DNA of 64,000 nt from Candidatus Marsarchaeota archaeon (GTDB lineage Archaea; Micrarchaeota; Micrarchaeia; Micrarchaeales; Micrarchaeaceae). The notes under the pieces were generated by a model. That model was not told where the DNA came from. It did no database searches and saw nothing but the letters and a program-made list of their open reading frames with translations. This document shows, piece by piece, positions 44,200-52,852 of the stretch. The DNA lies in NCBI GenBank assembly GCA_023485295.1, contig JAMCZQ010000004.1:1-64000 (forward strand), written 5' to 3'. Position 1 is the first letter of the stretch, and every line of letters begins with the position of its first letter. The translations under genes and the position numbers were made by a program.

Positions 44200-45474
44200 T
44201 TGGAAACATTTGAAAAATTCGGCATTAAGGAAAGCATACTGAGAGCGCTAAGCGAAATAGGGTTTGAAAGCCCGACAGAAGTTCAGGCAGAGACAATACC
44301 TGAAGCGCTTGCGAACAAGGACCTGATAGTCAGGTCAAAGACTGGAAGCGGCAAGACCGCGGCATTTGCCATACCTATACTGCAAAGGCTGTCCGGCAGC
44401 GGCGTCCAGGCGCTGGTTATAGCGCCGACAAGGGAGCTTGCGCTGCAGATAGAGGGCGTATTCCGCAGCATAGGCAAATATGCTGGTGCCAGGACCGCCA
44501 TAGTATACGGCGGCGTTTCAATAAACCCGCAGATAGAAAGGATAGAGCGCGGCGCAAACATAGTCGTTGGGACGCCAGGCAGGATAATAGACCTGATGGA
44601 GCGGGGCGCCCTTGACCTGTCTTCCATAAAAACGCTTGTGCTTGACGAAGCGGACATAATGCTGGAGATGGGATTCATCGAAGACATACAATATATAATA
44701 GAAAAGCTCCCTCCAACCAGGCAGATGATGCTTTTTTCAGCAACGATGCCAAAGAAGATAAAGGAAGTTGCATACGAATACATGCGCTCCATAAAGAGCA
44801 TAGAAGTCGGCGGCGAAGAGGAGCTCGCAGTGAAGCACATAGAGAACACCTACGCATTGGTGAGCCGCACATCAAAATTTTCAACGCTTCTTGCATACAT
44901 AGAGCAATACAAGCCCAGAAAGGCGATTATATTCTCGAAGATGCAGCGCAGCACTGAAGTAATTTACAGGATACTGCGCGACCAGGGCTATAGCCCAATA
45001 ATGCTGCACGGCGGCATGACCCAGGCGAAGCGCGAATACGCAATGCAGAATTTCAGGCATGCCAAAGAGGGCATACTCATAGCGACAAACGTTGCTGCCA
45101 GGGGCATAGACATAGTAGACGTATCAGATGTCATAAACTTCGATGCACCCGAAGAGCCTGCAGTTTACCTGCACCGCGTCGGCCGTTCAGCGAGAATGGG
45201 CAGGAACGGCAGGGCATTTACGATAATAGAAAGGGAAGATTACGGTCTGGTGGGAAGCATAGAAGCCTTTGCCGGAATAAAGCTTAACAGGATAGACGTA
45301 AACGCCAGCAAATTCGAGCACATAAACTTCGGCAAGTATTTCAGCAGGGATAGCGCCAACAGGGGCCATGGATTCCAGAGGCAGCATTCGCAATATCCGC
45401 AGCGATCCCAGCATTCCGGCAGCGGCATGAACCGCAGGCGCGAAAGCAAAAGCAGGTTCTACAATAAAAGATAA
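44200..45474 (+). CDS. DEAD-box RNA helicase
   Basis: The 424-residue protein has all superfamily 2 DEAD motifs: FESPTEVQAETIP (Q motif), RSKTGSGKTAA (I), PTRELALQ (Ia), TPGRIIDL (Ib), VLDEADIM (II), LFSATMP (III), ATNVAARGIDI (V) and HRVGRSARMGRNG (VI). A basic Gln/His/Arg-rich tail of about 55 residues replaces the domains found in bacterial DeaD. It unwinds RNA, probably in ribosome assembly or RNA decay. The start is TTG at 44200 with GTGA four bases upstream. See the long structured leader before it. Confidence 0.95.
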   Translation: METFEKFGIKESILRALSEIGFESPTEVQAETIPEALANKDLIVRSKTGSGKTAAFAIPILQRLSGSGVQALVIAPTRELALQIEGVFRSIGKYAGARTAIVYGGVSINPQIERIERGANIVVGTPGRIIDLMERGALDLSSIKTLVLDEADIMLEMGFIEDIQYIIEKLPPTRQMMLFSATMPKKIKEVAYEYMRSIKSIEVGGEEELAVKHIENTYALVSRTSKFSTLLAYIEQYKPRKAIIFSKMQRSTEVIYRILRDQGYSPIMLHGGMTQAKREYAMQNFRHAKEGILIATNVAARGIDIVDVSDVINFDAPEEPAVYLHRVGRSARMGRNGRAFTIIEREDYGLVGSIEAFAGIKLNRIDVNASKFEHINFGKYFSRDSANRGHGFQRQHSQYPQRSQHSGSGMNRRRESKSRFYNKR

Positions 45475-45484
45475 AGCAATACCT

Positions 45485-45802
45485 CTACGCCTTTTCAAAC
45501 ATTTTTATGACAGGCGTCTCGCGTGTTGCTTTGAATCCGCCCAAAAGGCTTTCCACATCGGCATCTGCAATTTTCAGGCGTGCCAGTACGAACGCGCCGC
45601 TAAAAAGCCTGAGCTCTTTTTCATTCTTGTATACTATTGCTGAATTTGCCTGTGCTATATACTCCTTTGCCTCTTGCGCGCTTACTTCCTTAAGATCAAC
45701 ATTGACAAGGTTGGGCCGCTTTGCGCTATCCTGGCTTTTTGTTTCAGTGCCATTTTCAGGTTCGCGCTGAGCAGCAGGCTCCTTCTTTTTGAATAATGTC
45801 AT
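45485..45802 (-). CDS. Hypothetical small acidic/basic protein
   Basis: A 105-residue soluble protein: a low-complexity charged N-terminus (TLFKKKEPAAQREPENGTET) and a compact C-terminal part of about 65 residues with VDLKEVSAQEAKEYIAQANS and ELRLFSGAFVLARLK. No motif or family is recognised. Convergent with the helicase gene. Confidence 0.5.
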   Translation of the reverse strand: MTLFKKKEPAAQREPENGTETKSQDSAKRPNLVNVDLKEVSAQEAKEYIAQANSAIVYKNEKELRLFSGAFVLARLKIADADVESLLGGFKATRETPVIKMFEKA

Positions 45803-46009
45803 AAAATCACTAAAAACCCATCACATCCCCATATATTTATATGTTGCCATGTGATATTCTTTGCATCGTATGAAGTATTGCCTTTTTGGGCAAGGCCATG
45901 CGGCCCGCACATTGCACAATCCAGTGCGCCTCATTTATAAATCTGCACGTCAAATGATATAGGGCAAAGTAAGCCTCATTCCTAATCCGCTTTCCAAGCA
46001 GATGATCAG

Positions 46010-46939
46010 ATGTTTGACTATGAATATTGGGGCACGAACACGCTGCCAATAAGCCAGAATATGGCCATGGAAGAATACCTGTTAAGCAGAAGCGCTGCCA
46101 GCAAGGTAGCCACTGTGCGCTTTTGGAACGTGCCAAAGGACTCGGTCGTCATAGGATATGGCGAATCAAAAGCCAACATCAAGCATATTGACCAGAGCTT
46201 TGACCTTGCGCGGCGAATTACTGGAGGCTCGCACGTGGAATTCGATAAGGCGTGCATTGCGTATTCTTTTACCGTTCCAAGGGACGGCAGCTTCAAGTAT
46301 TTCAATGACATGCGCAAATATTTTGCCGACATACTGGTAAATTCGCTGGAAAAGCTTGGGGTAGAAGATGTTTATGCAGACAACAGGGCTTCAACAGTAA
46401 ACGTAGACCAGAAAGTAATTGCGAGCCACGCCATATTCTGGGGCGTTGACAGCGCATTGCTGCATGGGCTGCTTCTGGTAGACCACTACGAAGTGGACAA
46501 GATATTCGAGCGCATGCTGCTATCAGAGCGCAGGATCGGCAGGCATACCTATTCCGAATATGATGCCCTGAAATCCGCGCCTGCCGCTTCAGAGATAATA
46601 AAAAAGGCACAGGGCCTTTCCGGAGCGGAAAGGACAGACGCTGTAAAGCGCATGATTGCGGATGTCGTATTGCTGGAGGCGACTTCAGGAGCGCATAAAA
46701 ACATTGGTGTTACCGAAGACGTGCTGAAGAAGGCATCAAGGCTCGTTTCAAGCACGCATTCGGATTCGAGGTGGCTCGATATGCGTACGCCGCAGTATAA
46801 AAAGGAGGAAGTAGACGCGATACCTGGCGAAAGCCTTGACGGCAAGCTTAAGGAGAACTTGGGCTACTGCATGTATATAGAAGTGGATGACAGGTCTTTC
46901 TCAAGGATGACGCTCCCAAAGGAAGAGCTGCATGATTAG
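46010..46939 (+). CDS. Lipoate-protein ligase A-like (biotin/lipoate ligase fold)
   Basis: The 309-residue protein has the LplA pattern: NMAMEEYLL, VRFWNVPKDSVVIGYGE, RRITGGSHVEFDKACIAYSF (the RRxTGG ligand-binding loop) and a later VNVDQKVIASHAIFW in place of the usual KI.G.A. A C-terminal region of about 90 residues follows. LplA-family enzymes activate or transfer lipoate, octanoate or biotin to a lysine. No lipoyl-domain or glycine-cleavage gene is in the window, so the target is open. ATG at 46010; ATGATCAG just before it. Confidence 0.78.
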   Translation: MFDYEYWGTNTLPISQNMAMEEYLLSRSAASKVATVRFWNVPKDSVVIGYGESKANIKHIDQSFDLARRITGGSHVEFDKACIAYSFTVPRDGSFKYFNDMRKYFADILVNSLEKLGVEDVYADNRASTVNVDQKVIASHAIFWGVDSALLHGLLLVDHYEVDKIFERMLLSERRIGRHTYSEYDALKSAPAASEIIKKAQGLSGAERTDAVKRMIADVVLLEATSGAHKNIGVTEDVLKKASRLVSSTHSDSRWLDMRTPQYKKEEVDAIPGESLDGKLKENLGYCMYIEVDDRSFSRMTLPKEELHD

Positions 46940-46981
46940 TAAAATATAATAAGTGCCCCTTTGTAAGGGAAAGAATGGTTT

Positions 46982-47101
46982 TCAGCCATCCCGTCTCAGG
47001 TATTTTTCCAATACCCTCATGTCATAACTTCGCCGTTCGTAATGCATTGCCTCAACAATGCTCACTGGCGGACGCGCCTCGGACTTTGATTTCATTTCCA
47101 T
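46982..47101 (-). CDS. Possible 39-residue small protein
   Basis: In a 274-base gap, a minus-strand frame opens with ATG at 47101 after GGTGA (47109-47113), and reads MEMKSKSEARPPVSIVEAMH then a basic tail ending KYLRRDG. An AGAATATATATC promoter-like box lies about 50 bases upstream. The matching ribosome-binding site makes it believable. No family is recognised; the short frame overlapping it on the other strand looks like a shadow. Confidence 0.5.
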   Translation of the reverse strand: MEMKSKSEARPPVSIVEAMHYERRSYDMRVLEKYLRRDG

Positions 47102-47213
47102 TTTATTCACCTCTTAAGCATGATGCCGATGGCGCTCCAAAGGTGACAAGATATATATTCTGCAGGATATATTTAAATCTTCCTTTTAAGAATACCTCTA
47201 GTGTGTTTGAACA

Positions 47214-48962
47214 ATGGCCATCAAAAAGCGTTTACATGATGCAAAGCGCGCCTATGGGGATAAACGTGCTGCTGGCAATTTGCCAGCCAAAAGCAACAAC
47301 GAAAACCGCAAACGCAACGGCAAGGAGCTCAGAAGGGACATAATAACCATAGCCCTGCTTGCTCTGCTGCTCGTTTCGGCACGTCTATATTTCTATACCG
47401 GCCCTGTGTTCAGCAACACCCAGGACGAGGGCATCTATCTAAACATGTTTTCAAGCGCAGTATCATCCCACAATGCAATAAGCTTTGCAGCTTACAGAAA
47501 TGCAAACTTTTCAGACGTCACAAATGCGCTGTTCAATCCGGTGCAGATGTTTGAATTTTATGACGGGTTCGTCATGCCTGAAATAGCGCTCCAAAAGCTT
47601 GTCGGCTTTTCCGCGGCTGCAAGCATTGCATACGTGATGCTCTTTTCCGTAATTGAATTGGTATTCATATTCCTAATATTGAGGAAGATCTCTGGGTATC
47701 GTGCAGCTGTCATCGGAGGCCTGCTTCTGGCCTTCCTGCCCATAGACGTACTGTTTTCCACACAGGTACAGCCCCTAATCCCCGCAGTCGCGATGATGGC
47801 TGCAGCTACATACTTTCTTGTGCTGTCAATTGAAGAAAAGCGCTCAATGCAAAGGCGCAAATACCTGTTCGTATTGCTAAGCGCAATATTCATAGGCCTG
47901 GGCTACCTGATAAATCCTGTCAGCCTGTTTCTGCTGTTTTTCGAGGCCATATACTTCTTGGCCGAAGCACTGCACAAATCAAGGCAGGCAGCCATAAGCA
48001 TTGCGCTGTTGCTCACAGGATTCGTATTGGCATATTCGATAATGGGCTTTGTATATCTTGCGCAGTCCGGAAATTTCCTGCTCTACCCTGCGGTAGAATC
48101 CCACATATACGAATACCAGCTTTACACCCAAAGCATAGTAAGATACAATGCCGGCCCTGTAAGCTTTTCCTACGTCACAGGCAGCCCGCTTTTTTACATA
48201 CCTATAATATTCAATTTTCTCGATGTAGGCATAACCGGCAAGGTTTACCCGCTGTATTATTTTTCCCTGATGGCGTACGCCTTTGTTGCCTTTATACCAA
48301 TAGGCATCAAATACAGGATAAGATACACGTCGTTTTTCGGGGCAATGGCGCTCCTTTATTACATATTCATGAACATGCCTACAAAATTCCTATACGCAAA
48401 CGGCCACCTGTCATTTCTAATGATAAGCATGCAGCCCTACATAAGCACTGTGCTGGAGCTGCCAATCATAATAGTGGTTAGCCTTGGCATAAGCAAATTC
48501 CTTGGAACAAAGAGATCCAGGATCGGAGCATACGCCCTTTTGGCGCTGATGATAGCGGCAAACGTGCTATTCTTAGCGCATGACACTAGCTTTTATTCGG
48601 CTTCGGTATCCACATTGCATTCTTTTATAGCATTCGTAAAGCAGAACCCTAATGCAGAGTTTTATGCCAACCCTATTTTTGCGGGTGAGGTGAACATCAT
48701 GACAGGGTCTAAATATTCATTGGTCATGCTGCCATCAAACTGCACAAGCGCATTTCTAAGCAATGTGGCAGCCAATGCGACTACCAAAGAGTATTTCGTA
48801 GGAGGCGGAACAATAGCCTTCGCGCTAAGCCCGCAGATAGAAAACGCCACTACCTCATGCCTTGCATCATATAGCGGCATAGCGCTCGTGAAAGAATACA
48901 AAAACCCTTTCTCTGCATACAGCAATGAAGCCCCGCCGCTTATGATATACGAAGCTAAATAG
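47214..48962 (+). CDS. GT-C fold glycosyltransferase (GT39/ArnT/PMT-like), membrane
   Basis: The 582-residue protein has a long basic cytoplasmic N-terminus (1-40) and about 10-12 membrane helices. The first outside loop, YFYTGPVFSNTQDEGIYLNM, carries the acidic DE pair of GT-C enzymes that use a lipid-phosphate sugar donor. A C-terminal extracytosolic region (about 450-580) contains N-x-S/T sites. It is probably a glycosyl- or aminoarabinosyl-type transferase decorating surface proteins or lipids. The 10-base gap to the GT2 gene suggests the two work together, one making the dolichyl-phosphate sugar, the other using it. Confidence 0.8.
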   Translation: MAIKKRLHDAKRAYGDKRAAGNLPAKSNNENRKRNGKELRRDIITIALLALLLVSARLYFYTGPVFSNTQDEGIYLNMFSSAVSSHNAISFAAYRNANFSDVTNALFNPVQMFEFYDGFVMPEIALQKLVGFSAAASIAYVMLFSVIELVFIFLILRKISGYRAAVIGGLLLAFLPIDVLFSTQVQPLIPAVAMMAAATYFLVLSIEEKRSMQRRKYLFVLLSAIFIGLGYLINPVSLFLLFFEAIYFLAEALHKSRQAAISIALLLTGFVLAYSIMGFVYLAQSGNFLLYPAVESHIYEYQLYTQSIVRYNAGPVSFSYVTGSPLFYIPIIFNFLDVGITGKVYPLYYFSLMAYAFVAFIPIGIKYRIRYTSFFGAMALLYYIFMNMPTKFLYANGHLSFLMISMQPYISTVLELPIIIVVSLGISKFLGTKRSRIGAYALLALMIAANVLFLAHDTSFYSASVSTLHSFIAFVKQNPNAEFYANPIFAGEVNIMTGSKYSLVMLPSNCTSAFLSNVAANATTKEYFVGGGTIAFALSPQIENATTSCLASYSGIALVKEYKNPFSAYSNEAPPLMIYEAK

Positions 48963-48971
48963 CGTGATGCC

Positions 48972-49697
48972 TTGCATGTTTTTATAATAATGCCAGCAAA
49001 AAACGAGCAGAACAGAATAGGCAATGCCTTAGAGGACTACAAAAGCCTGCAGCATGCGTATGGCAGCCTTACCTTGGTGGTGGTAACCGATTCGGAGCAA
49101 GATCCTACTAATAATACTGTAGCAAAGTTCAATGAAAATTACGCCGACTTGCGGCTTTTGGCAGGCAGGAGCCATGGCAAGGGCGGAGCCATAATCCAAG
49201 GATTCAAGTCCGTAATTAACGAAGCCAGCGATGGGGATATAATCGGCTTTGTGGATGCCGACGATGCAGTGCGCGCCGGCCAGATAATCAAGGTGATAAA
49301 CGAAATAGCAAGCGGCAATGCAGCCTGTGCAGTGGGCTCGCGCAAATGCAAAGGCGTTAATGCTGCTGGCATACCTTTCTCGCGCAGGGCAATGAGCACA
49401 CTGTATGCAACCCTTGTGCGCTACATGTTTGGCATCAAGATAAAAGACATGCAATGCGGCTGCAAATTTGTAACGGCCAACGCCCTCAGGGCTGTGATTG
49501 AAAGGCTTGCCATAGAGGATGTGGTGTTCGACCTCAATATGCTTTACGAACTCAGCAAGGCCGGAAAACCAATAAGGGAGGTGTGCATAGATTACGTCAA
49601 CGTAAAAGGAGGCATAAGCCCGAGGGTTTTTCTGATGCTGAAGACGACCATAGAATACAGGATATTCGGCTACGCACATTTTGCTAAGCGCACATAA
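48972..49697 (+). CDS. Family 2 glycosyltransferase (dolichyl-phosphate sugar synthase-like)
   Basis: The 241-residue protein is a GT-A fold enzyme: VFIIMPAKNEQNRIGNALED (nucleotide-sugar site), VVTDSEQDPTNNT, GKGGAIIQGFK, and IIGFVDADDAVRAGQ with the metal-binding DAD. CGCKFVTANALRAV and the lack of a C-terminal membrane helix suggest the dolichyl-phosphate glucose/mannose synthase branch. Start TTG at 48972 with GTGA four bases before. It probably supplies lipid-linked sugar to the upstream GT-C enzyme. Confidence 0.88.
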   Translation: MHVFIIMPAKNEQNRIGNALEDYKSLQHAYGSLTLVVVTDSEQDPTNNTVAKFNENYADLRLLAGRSHGKGGAIIQGFKSVINEASDGDIIGFVDADDAVRAGQIIKVINEIASGNAACAVGSRKCKGVNAAGIPFSRRAMSTLYATLVRYMFGIKIKDMQCGCKFVTANALRAVIERLAIEDVVFDLNMLYELSKAGKPIREVCIDYVNVKGGISPRVFLMLKTTIEYRIFGYAHFAKRT

Positions 49698-49717
49698 GCG
49701 AAATGCCATGGGATAGC

Positions 49718-50332
49718 TTATACCGCATAAGACGGCACTAGGTAAACCTTTCCTCCGTATTCAAAGCCTATAGTATAGAATGCATCTTCCTTTGGAAACG
49801 GCTGCCTTATCAGCGCACTTGAATTGACGCCTGCAGGTGCGATTGTAAAATTGTAAAATACACCTCCAGGCGTTTGGCTTACACTGCTGACATAATAAGT
49901 AAATATTACTGGTATGCCGCTTGCAGGGTTCTGCGTAAAAGTCCTTATATCAGTGCCGTTCATAAAGAACGCAAACTTCACGCTGCTGCCCTGCATGCCC
50001 GACAGGTAAGCCGAGCCATTCGGAAATGTAAAAGAAAACCATCTAGGAAGGTAATAGCTTTTCCCGTTTTCAGTATAGTTTACCAAATATCTTGAGATCC
50101 TGCTGAAGTTGCCCCTATCGGCAGGCTTATTAAGCGGCGTTATTGTAAGTATGCTGGCGTTGGAAACGTTGAAGAGCGACGCGGCGGCATAGGTGTATGA
50201 GGAATAGACGCTTTTGAGCGTAGGCGCAGGGGGCGCCGGAGGCCTGCTAGCAATCCCTATGTACGCTACTGCCACTACTATGATAATCACTATTATGGCT
50301 AATATGGCAATCCAAGCCTTTTTCTGCATCAT
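49718..50332 (-). CDS. Membrane-anchored extracytosolic protein
   Basis: The 204-residue protein has one N-terminal helix (about 7-28, AILAIIVIIIVVAVAYIGIA), a Pro-rich stalk and a beta-rich outside domain with several N-x-S/T sequons and Tyr/Phe-rich strands. No cysteine motif or family recognised. Convergent with the GT2 gene. Confidence 0.6.
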   Translation of the reverse strand: MMQKKAWIAILAIIVIIIVVAVAYIGIASRPPAPPAPTLKSVYSSYTYAAASLFNVSNASILTITPLNKPADRGNFSRISRYLVNYTENGKSYYLPRWFSFTFPNGSAYLSGMQGSSVKFAFFMNGTDIRTFTQNPASGIPVIFTYYVSSVSQTPGGVFYNFTIAPAGVNSSALIRQPFPKEDAFYTIGFEYGGKVYLVPSYAV

Positions 50333-50433
50333 TTAACCGAATTTTTATGCCCTGTTAGCATATTTAATTCTTACTAATCAAAGCATAGCAGGCTCAGCGT
50401 TAAACGCCTGTGCGAAAATTGGTGCGCGATACC

Positions 50434-50964
50434 ATGAAACTAGTGCTGCTTTACGGTCCTCCTGGCGTGGGCAAGCTGACAGTAGCAAAGGCGCTGTCCG
50501 CGATTACAGGCTACAGAATATACCACAACCATATTGCAGTGGAGGCGATCCTGCCGGTGTTTGATTATGGCACAAAGGAATACAACGAGCTTGTAGCCAT
50601 ATACAGGATGGAATTGCTGAAGAGGGCAATAAACTCAAGCATGAAAGGCCTCATTGCGACTTTTGTCTACGCACCAGGCATTGATGACAGGTACATAAAG
50701 CGCCTGATAAGGCATGCGGCATCGCACTCCAGCAAAATCTGCTTTGTCAAGCTGACATGCGACAAGAAAGAGCTGTACAGAAGGGTCAGTGACCAGTCAA
50801 GGCGCGAATTCAGCAAGATAAAGTCCAAGAAAGCGTTAAAGCGAATGCTTGAAAAGTATGACATAGACGCAGCAATAAGCTATGTGGACAACATGATAAT
50901 AGACAATACGCGCATAGGCCCGAAGAAGGTTGCAGCCTTAATAAAGGAGCATTACAAGCTCTGA
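50434..50964 (+). CDS. Small P-loop nucleotide/shikimate-type kinase
   Basis: The protein of about 176 residues starts with LVLLYGPPGVGKLTVAKALS, a Walker A loop GPPGVGKLT, and then YHNHIAVEAILPVFDYG and a LTCDKKELYRRVSDQSRREF lid region, as in AAA_18/AAA_33-type small-molecule kinases. The phosphate acceptor is unknown. ATG 50434 is preferred because it puts the P-loop near the N-terminus; an in-frame GTG at 50410 would add eight residues. Confidence 0.72.
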   Translation: MKLVLLYGPPGVGKLTVAKALSAITGYRIYHNHIAVEAILPVFDYGTKEYNELVAIYRMELLKRAINSSMKGLIATFVYAPGIDDRYIKRLIRHAASHSSKICFVKLTCDKKELYRRVSDQSRREFSKIKSKKALKRMLEKYDIDAAISYVDNMIIDNTRIGPKKVAALIKEHYKL

Positions 50965-50990
50965 GCGCGCATATGGCTTGTACCAAAGCC

Positions 50991-51242
50991 TCATGCGACT
51001 GATTTGTGCACTGTTATTACCTTTATCTTGTAATGCTTGTTGTCGTCTCTAACCTGCTTGCATATAACCTCTAGGTTTATTCTTCCGGAAGCGTGTTTTC
51101 TCACTTCAACGCCTTCCTCACCTGTGGCGCTTATTTCTTCAGAGTCGTATATTGCGTCTATTAGGTCTGCCGAATTTATTTTGCGCCTGAGCATCATTTC
51201 GACTCCATGTTTTGTGATGAGGACATCAGAATTAGAGACCAT
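50991..51242 (-). CDS. DUF4258-like small protein
   Basis: The conserved part begins VLITKHGVEMMLRRKINSAD and runs to LEVICKQVRDDNKHYKIKVI, the pattern of DUF4258/BrnT-like small RNase-fold proteins (H near the N-terminus, RINLEVI strand). The ATG at 51242 gives 83 residues; the frame extends to 51320 with a Cys-rich sequence that does not look conserved. No partner antitoxin is obvious, so the toxin reading is tentative. Confidence 0.5.
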   Translation of the reverse strand: MVSNSDVLITKHGVEMMLRRKINSADLIDAIYDSEEISATGEEGVEVRKHASGRINLEVICKQVRDDNKHYKIKVITVHKSVA

Positions 51243-51529
51243 CGCTTCTTCCCTGCCATGCATGCAAGATGCAGAGCCATTACAATTTTCAGTTTCAGAT
51301 TTGCGTAAGCGAACCATCAACTCATTTTAATATGCAGCTCAAGTTATAAATACCTTCCCGGATGCCGCAGCTGGCTGTACATTTTATTCAAGGCTTTGCT
51401 CCTTTAGCCTATCTCGCTCCTAAAGCGTTAAATCTGCTCATAAAGTAGGGTTAGGAGCACACTTTTAGAGCCAAGCCTGCCATAAGATAGATATAAATAT
51501 TTGGATTAATAGAGTGACTTTGTGGTATT

Positions 51530-51991
51530 ATGACAACATCGTCAACAACGACGGCAAGCCCGTCAAGCGAAACTTCTAAACAAAAAACAACTAAAGCAAA
51601 CGATCCTGTTTTTGTTTCTATATTGGCACGATCCTTTAGCCTGGGCCCAAGTTCTTTGGATGACACGGTTGGCAAGTCCCTTGCATATTCCTTCATAAAT
51701 ATGAACGATGAAGATCGTGCCCAAACGATTAATTTTCTAAAAGATGTACCAAATATTGCTAAAATATTTGGCTATTATTTGCAAATAAAGATTGTTGATA
51801 TTGATGATTCGAGAGAGAACACAATACGCATGTTAAGGGATTCCCGTTACCATGAGCTGTCAAAGAAAGTACCACAAGAAATTTCTGATGATGTGCGCAA
51901 GGAAATAGAAAATCTTGAAAAAGAAAATGAAAATGTAAAGCGTGGAATGGCAGAAGGCAAACGTTATATGTACAAAGATTCTTTTAAATAG
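51530..51991 (+). CDS. Hypothetical protein with Thr/Ser-rich head and coiled-coil tail
   Basis: A 153-residue protein: low-complexity TTSSTTTASPSSETSKQKTT head, a globular middle (VFVSILARSFSLGPSSLDDT) and a charged helical tail rich in Glu and Lys. A TATA-like GATATAAATATTT lies at about 51489-51501. No family recognised. Confidence 0.55.
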   Translation: MTTSSTTTASPSSETSKQKTTKANDPVFVSILARSFSLGPSSLDDTVGKSLAYSFINMNDEDRAQTINFLKDVPNIAKIFGYYLQIKIVDIDDSRENTIRMLRDSRYHELSKKVPQEISDDVRKEIENLEKENENVKRGMAEGKRYMYKDSFK

Positions 51992-52168
51992 TAGCAGGCT
52001 CTGAAAAGGGCTTAATCACGCCTTTTTCCGTTGTCTATAAGGAATATTAATTTTATGATATCAGGCGTATAGCCCCGAGAGGCGCATTGTAGTAAAAACA
52101 CTGTCCCAGAAGTCTTTATCCATCTGCAAATGCCAACAATTAAATAAAAATATTTATGTTTGACAACT

Positions 52169-52291
52169 TCAAGGCAGAACCATTCTGCCCGCCTCTGTTA
52201 TGTTGAATTTTTCATCAATGTATCCAGTGTCCTTTAACTCGCATAGGTGCTGATATATCATGCTCCTAGCCTTCTTCAGCTCCTTTGCCAT
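52169..52291 (-). pseudogene. Fragment of a winged-helix regulator
   Basis: A 40-residue frame reads MAKELKKARSMIYQHLCELK, then DTGYID and FNITEAGRMVLP: the recognition helix and wing of an ArsR/TrmB-like winged helix. The first half of the domain is missing, since an in-frame TAG lies two codons before the ATG. It is therefore probably a truncated gene rather than a working regulator. Confidence 0.5.
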
Positions 52292-52372
52292 GCGCTAAAT
52301 AACCAAGGCAGGAATGCAGGTATTGCGCAAGTCGTATAAGCTTTGATTGCATAATCTGGCTATGGTGAGCAA

Positions 52373-52657
52373 ATGCCTAGGTACGAAATAGCTGAGGATT
52401 TGAGTGAAGGAGTAAAAGATTTGAGCAGGGCAAGGCAATCCTTAATAGAAGAAGTCGAAGCGATGATGTTTTATGATGAGAGGGCCGATGCAACCAAGGA
52501 CAAAGATCTCAAATTGGTTATGGAGCACAATCGCGATGACGAGAAGGAGCATGCAGCGCTGCTGCTAGAGTGGATAAGAAGGCATGACAAGGCAATGGAC
52601 AAAGAGCTAAAGGAAATACTCTTTTCAAAGAAAGAGCTCAAGGGATTGGGCGATTGA
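52373..52657 (+). CDS. Encapsulated-ferritin-like (EncFtn-type) protein
   Basis: The 94-residue protein is almost wholly two helices: SLIEEVEAMMFYDERADATK then MEHNRDDEKEHAALLLEWIR and RHDKAMDKEL. The E...E..FYDER and EHNRDDEKEHAALLLEW patterns match EncFtn ferroxidases, which assemble as rings and put iron into encapsulin shells. The glutamates and the EKEH metal ligands are all present. The tail KKELKGLGD is short; a clear encapsulin-targeting peptide is not evident. No encapsulin gene is in the window. Confidence 0.8.
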   Translation: MPRYEIAEDLSEGVKDLSRARQSLIEEVEAMMFYDERADATKDKDLKLVMEHNRDDEKEHAALLLEWIRRHDKAMDKELKEILFSKKELKGLGD

Positions 52658-52852
52658 AGGGAATTTGGCACCATTTTTGCAGTAGTGTACGTATTGTCTT
52701 CAATTTAAAATTTGCCAAGCCCTGATAATCGCATATCAGAAAAAGCTGTCCCAGAGGCCGGTTTTAGCGGGCAGACACTCTTGGCGACGTTTAAATAATG
52801 GCTTTACGTATCCCAAAGCTAACGCTATATCCGGAAATGCGAAGCTCTAAGG

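Noticed and set aside
45803-46009. A structured RNA gene in the gap before the lipoate-ligase-like gene
   Set aside because: Only a weak TTGCC/GGGCAA hairpin is seen; no tRNA, box C/D or other RNA pattern can be supported.
46975-47343. A plus-strand frame of 122 codons between the lipoate-ligase-like and GT-C genes
   Set aside because: It overlaps the start of the GT-C gene in another frame, has unlikely composition, and the minus strand holds a better small gene with a ribosome-binding site.
52071-52082. AGCCCCGAGAGG as a distant attachment-site copy of the tRNA-Thr 3' end (AGCCCTGAGAGG)
   Set aside because: Eleven of twelve bases match, but the match is short, ends at once and has no flanking repeat; chance is likely.
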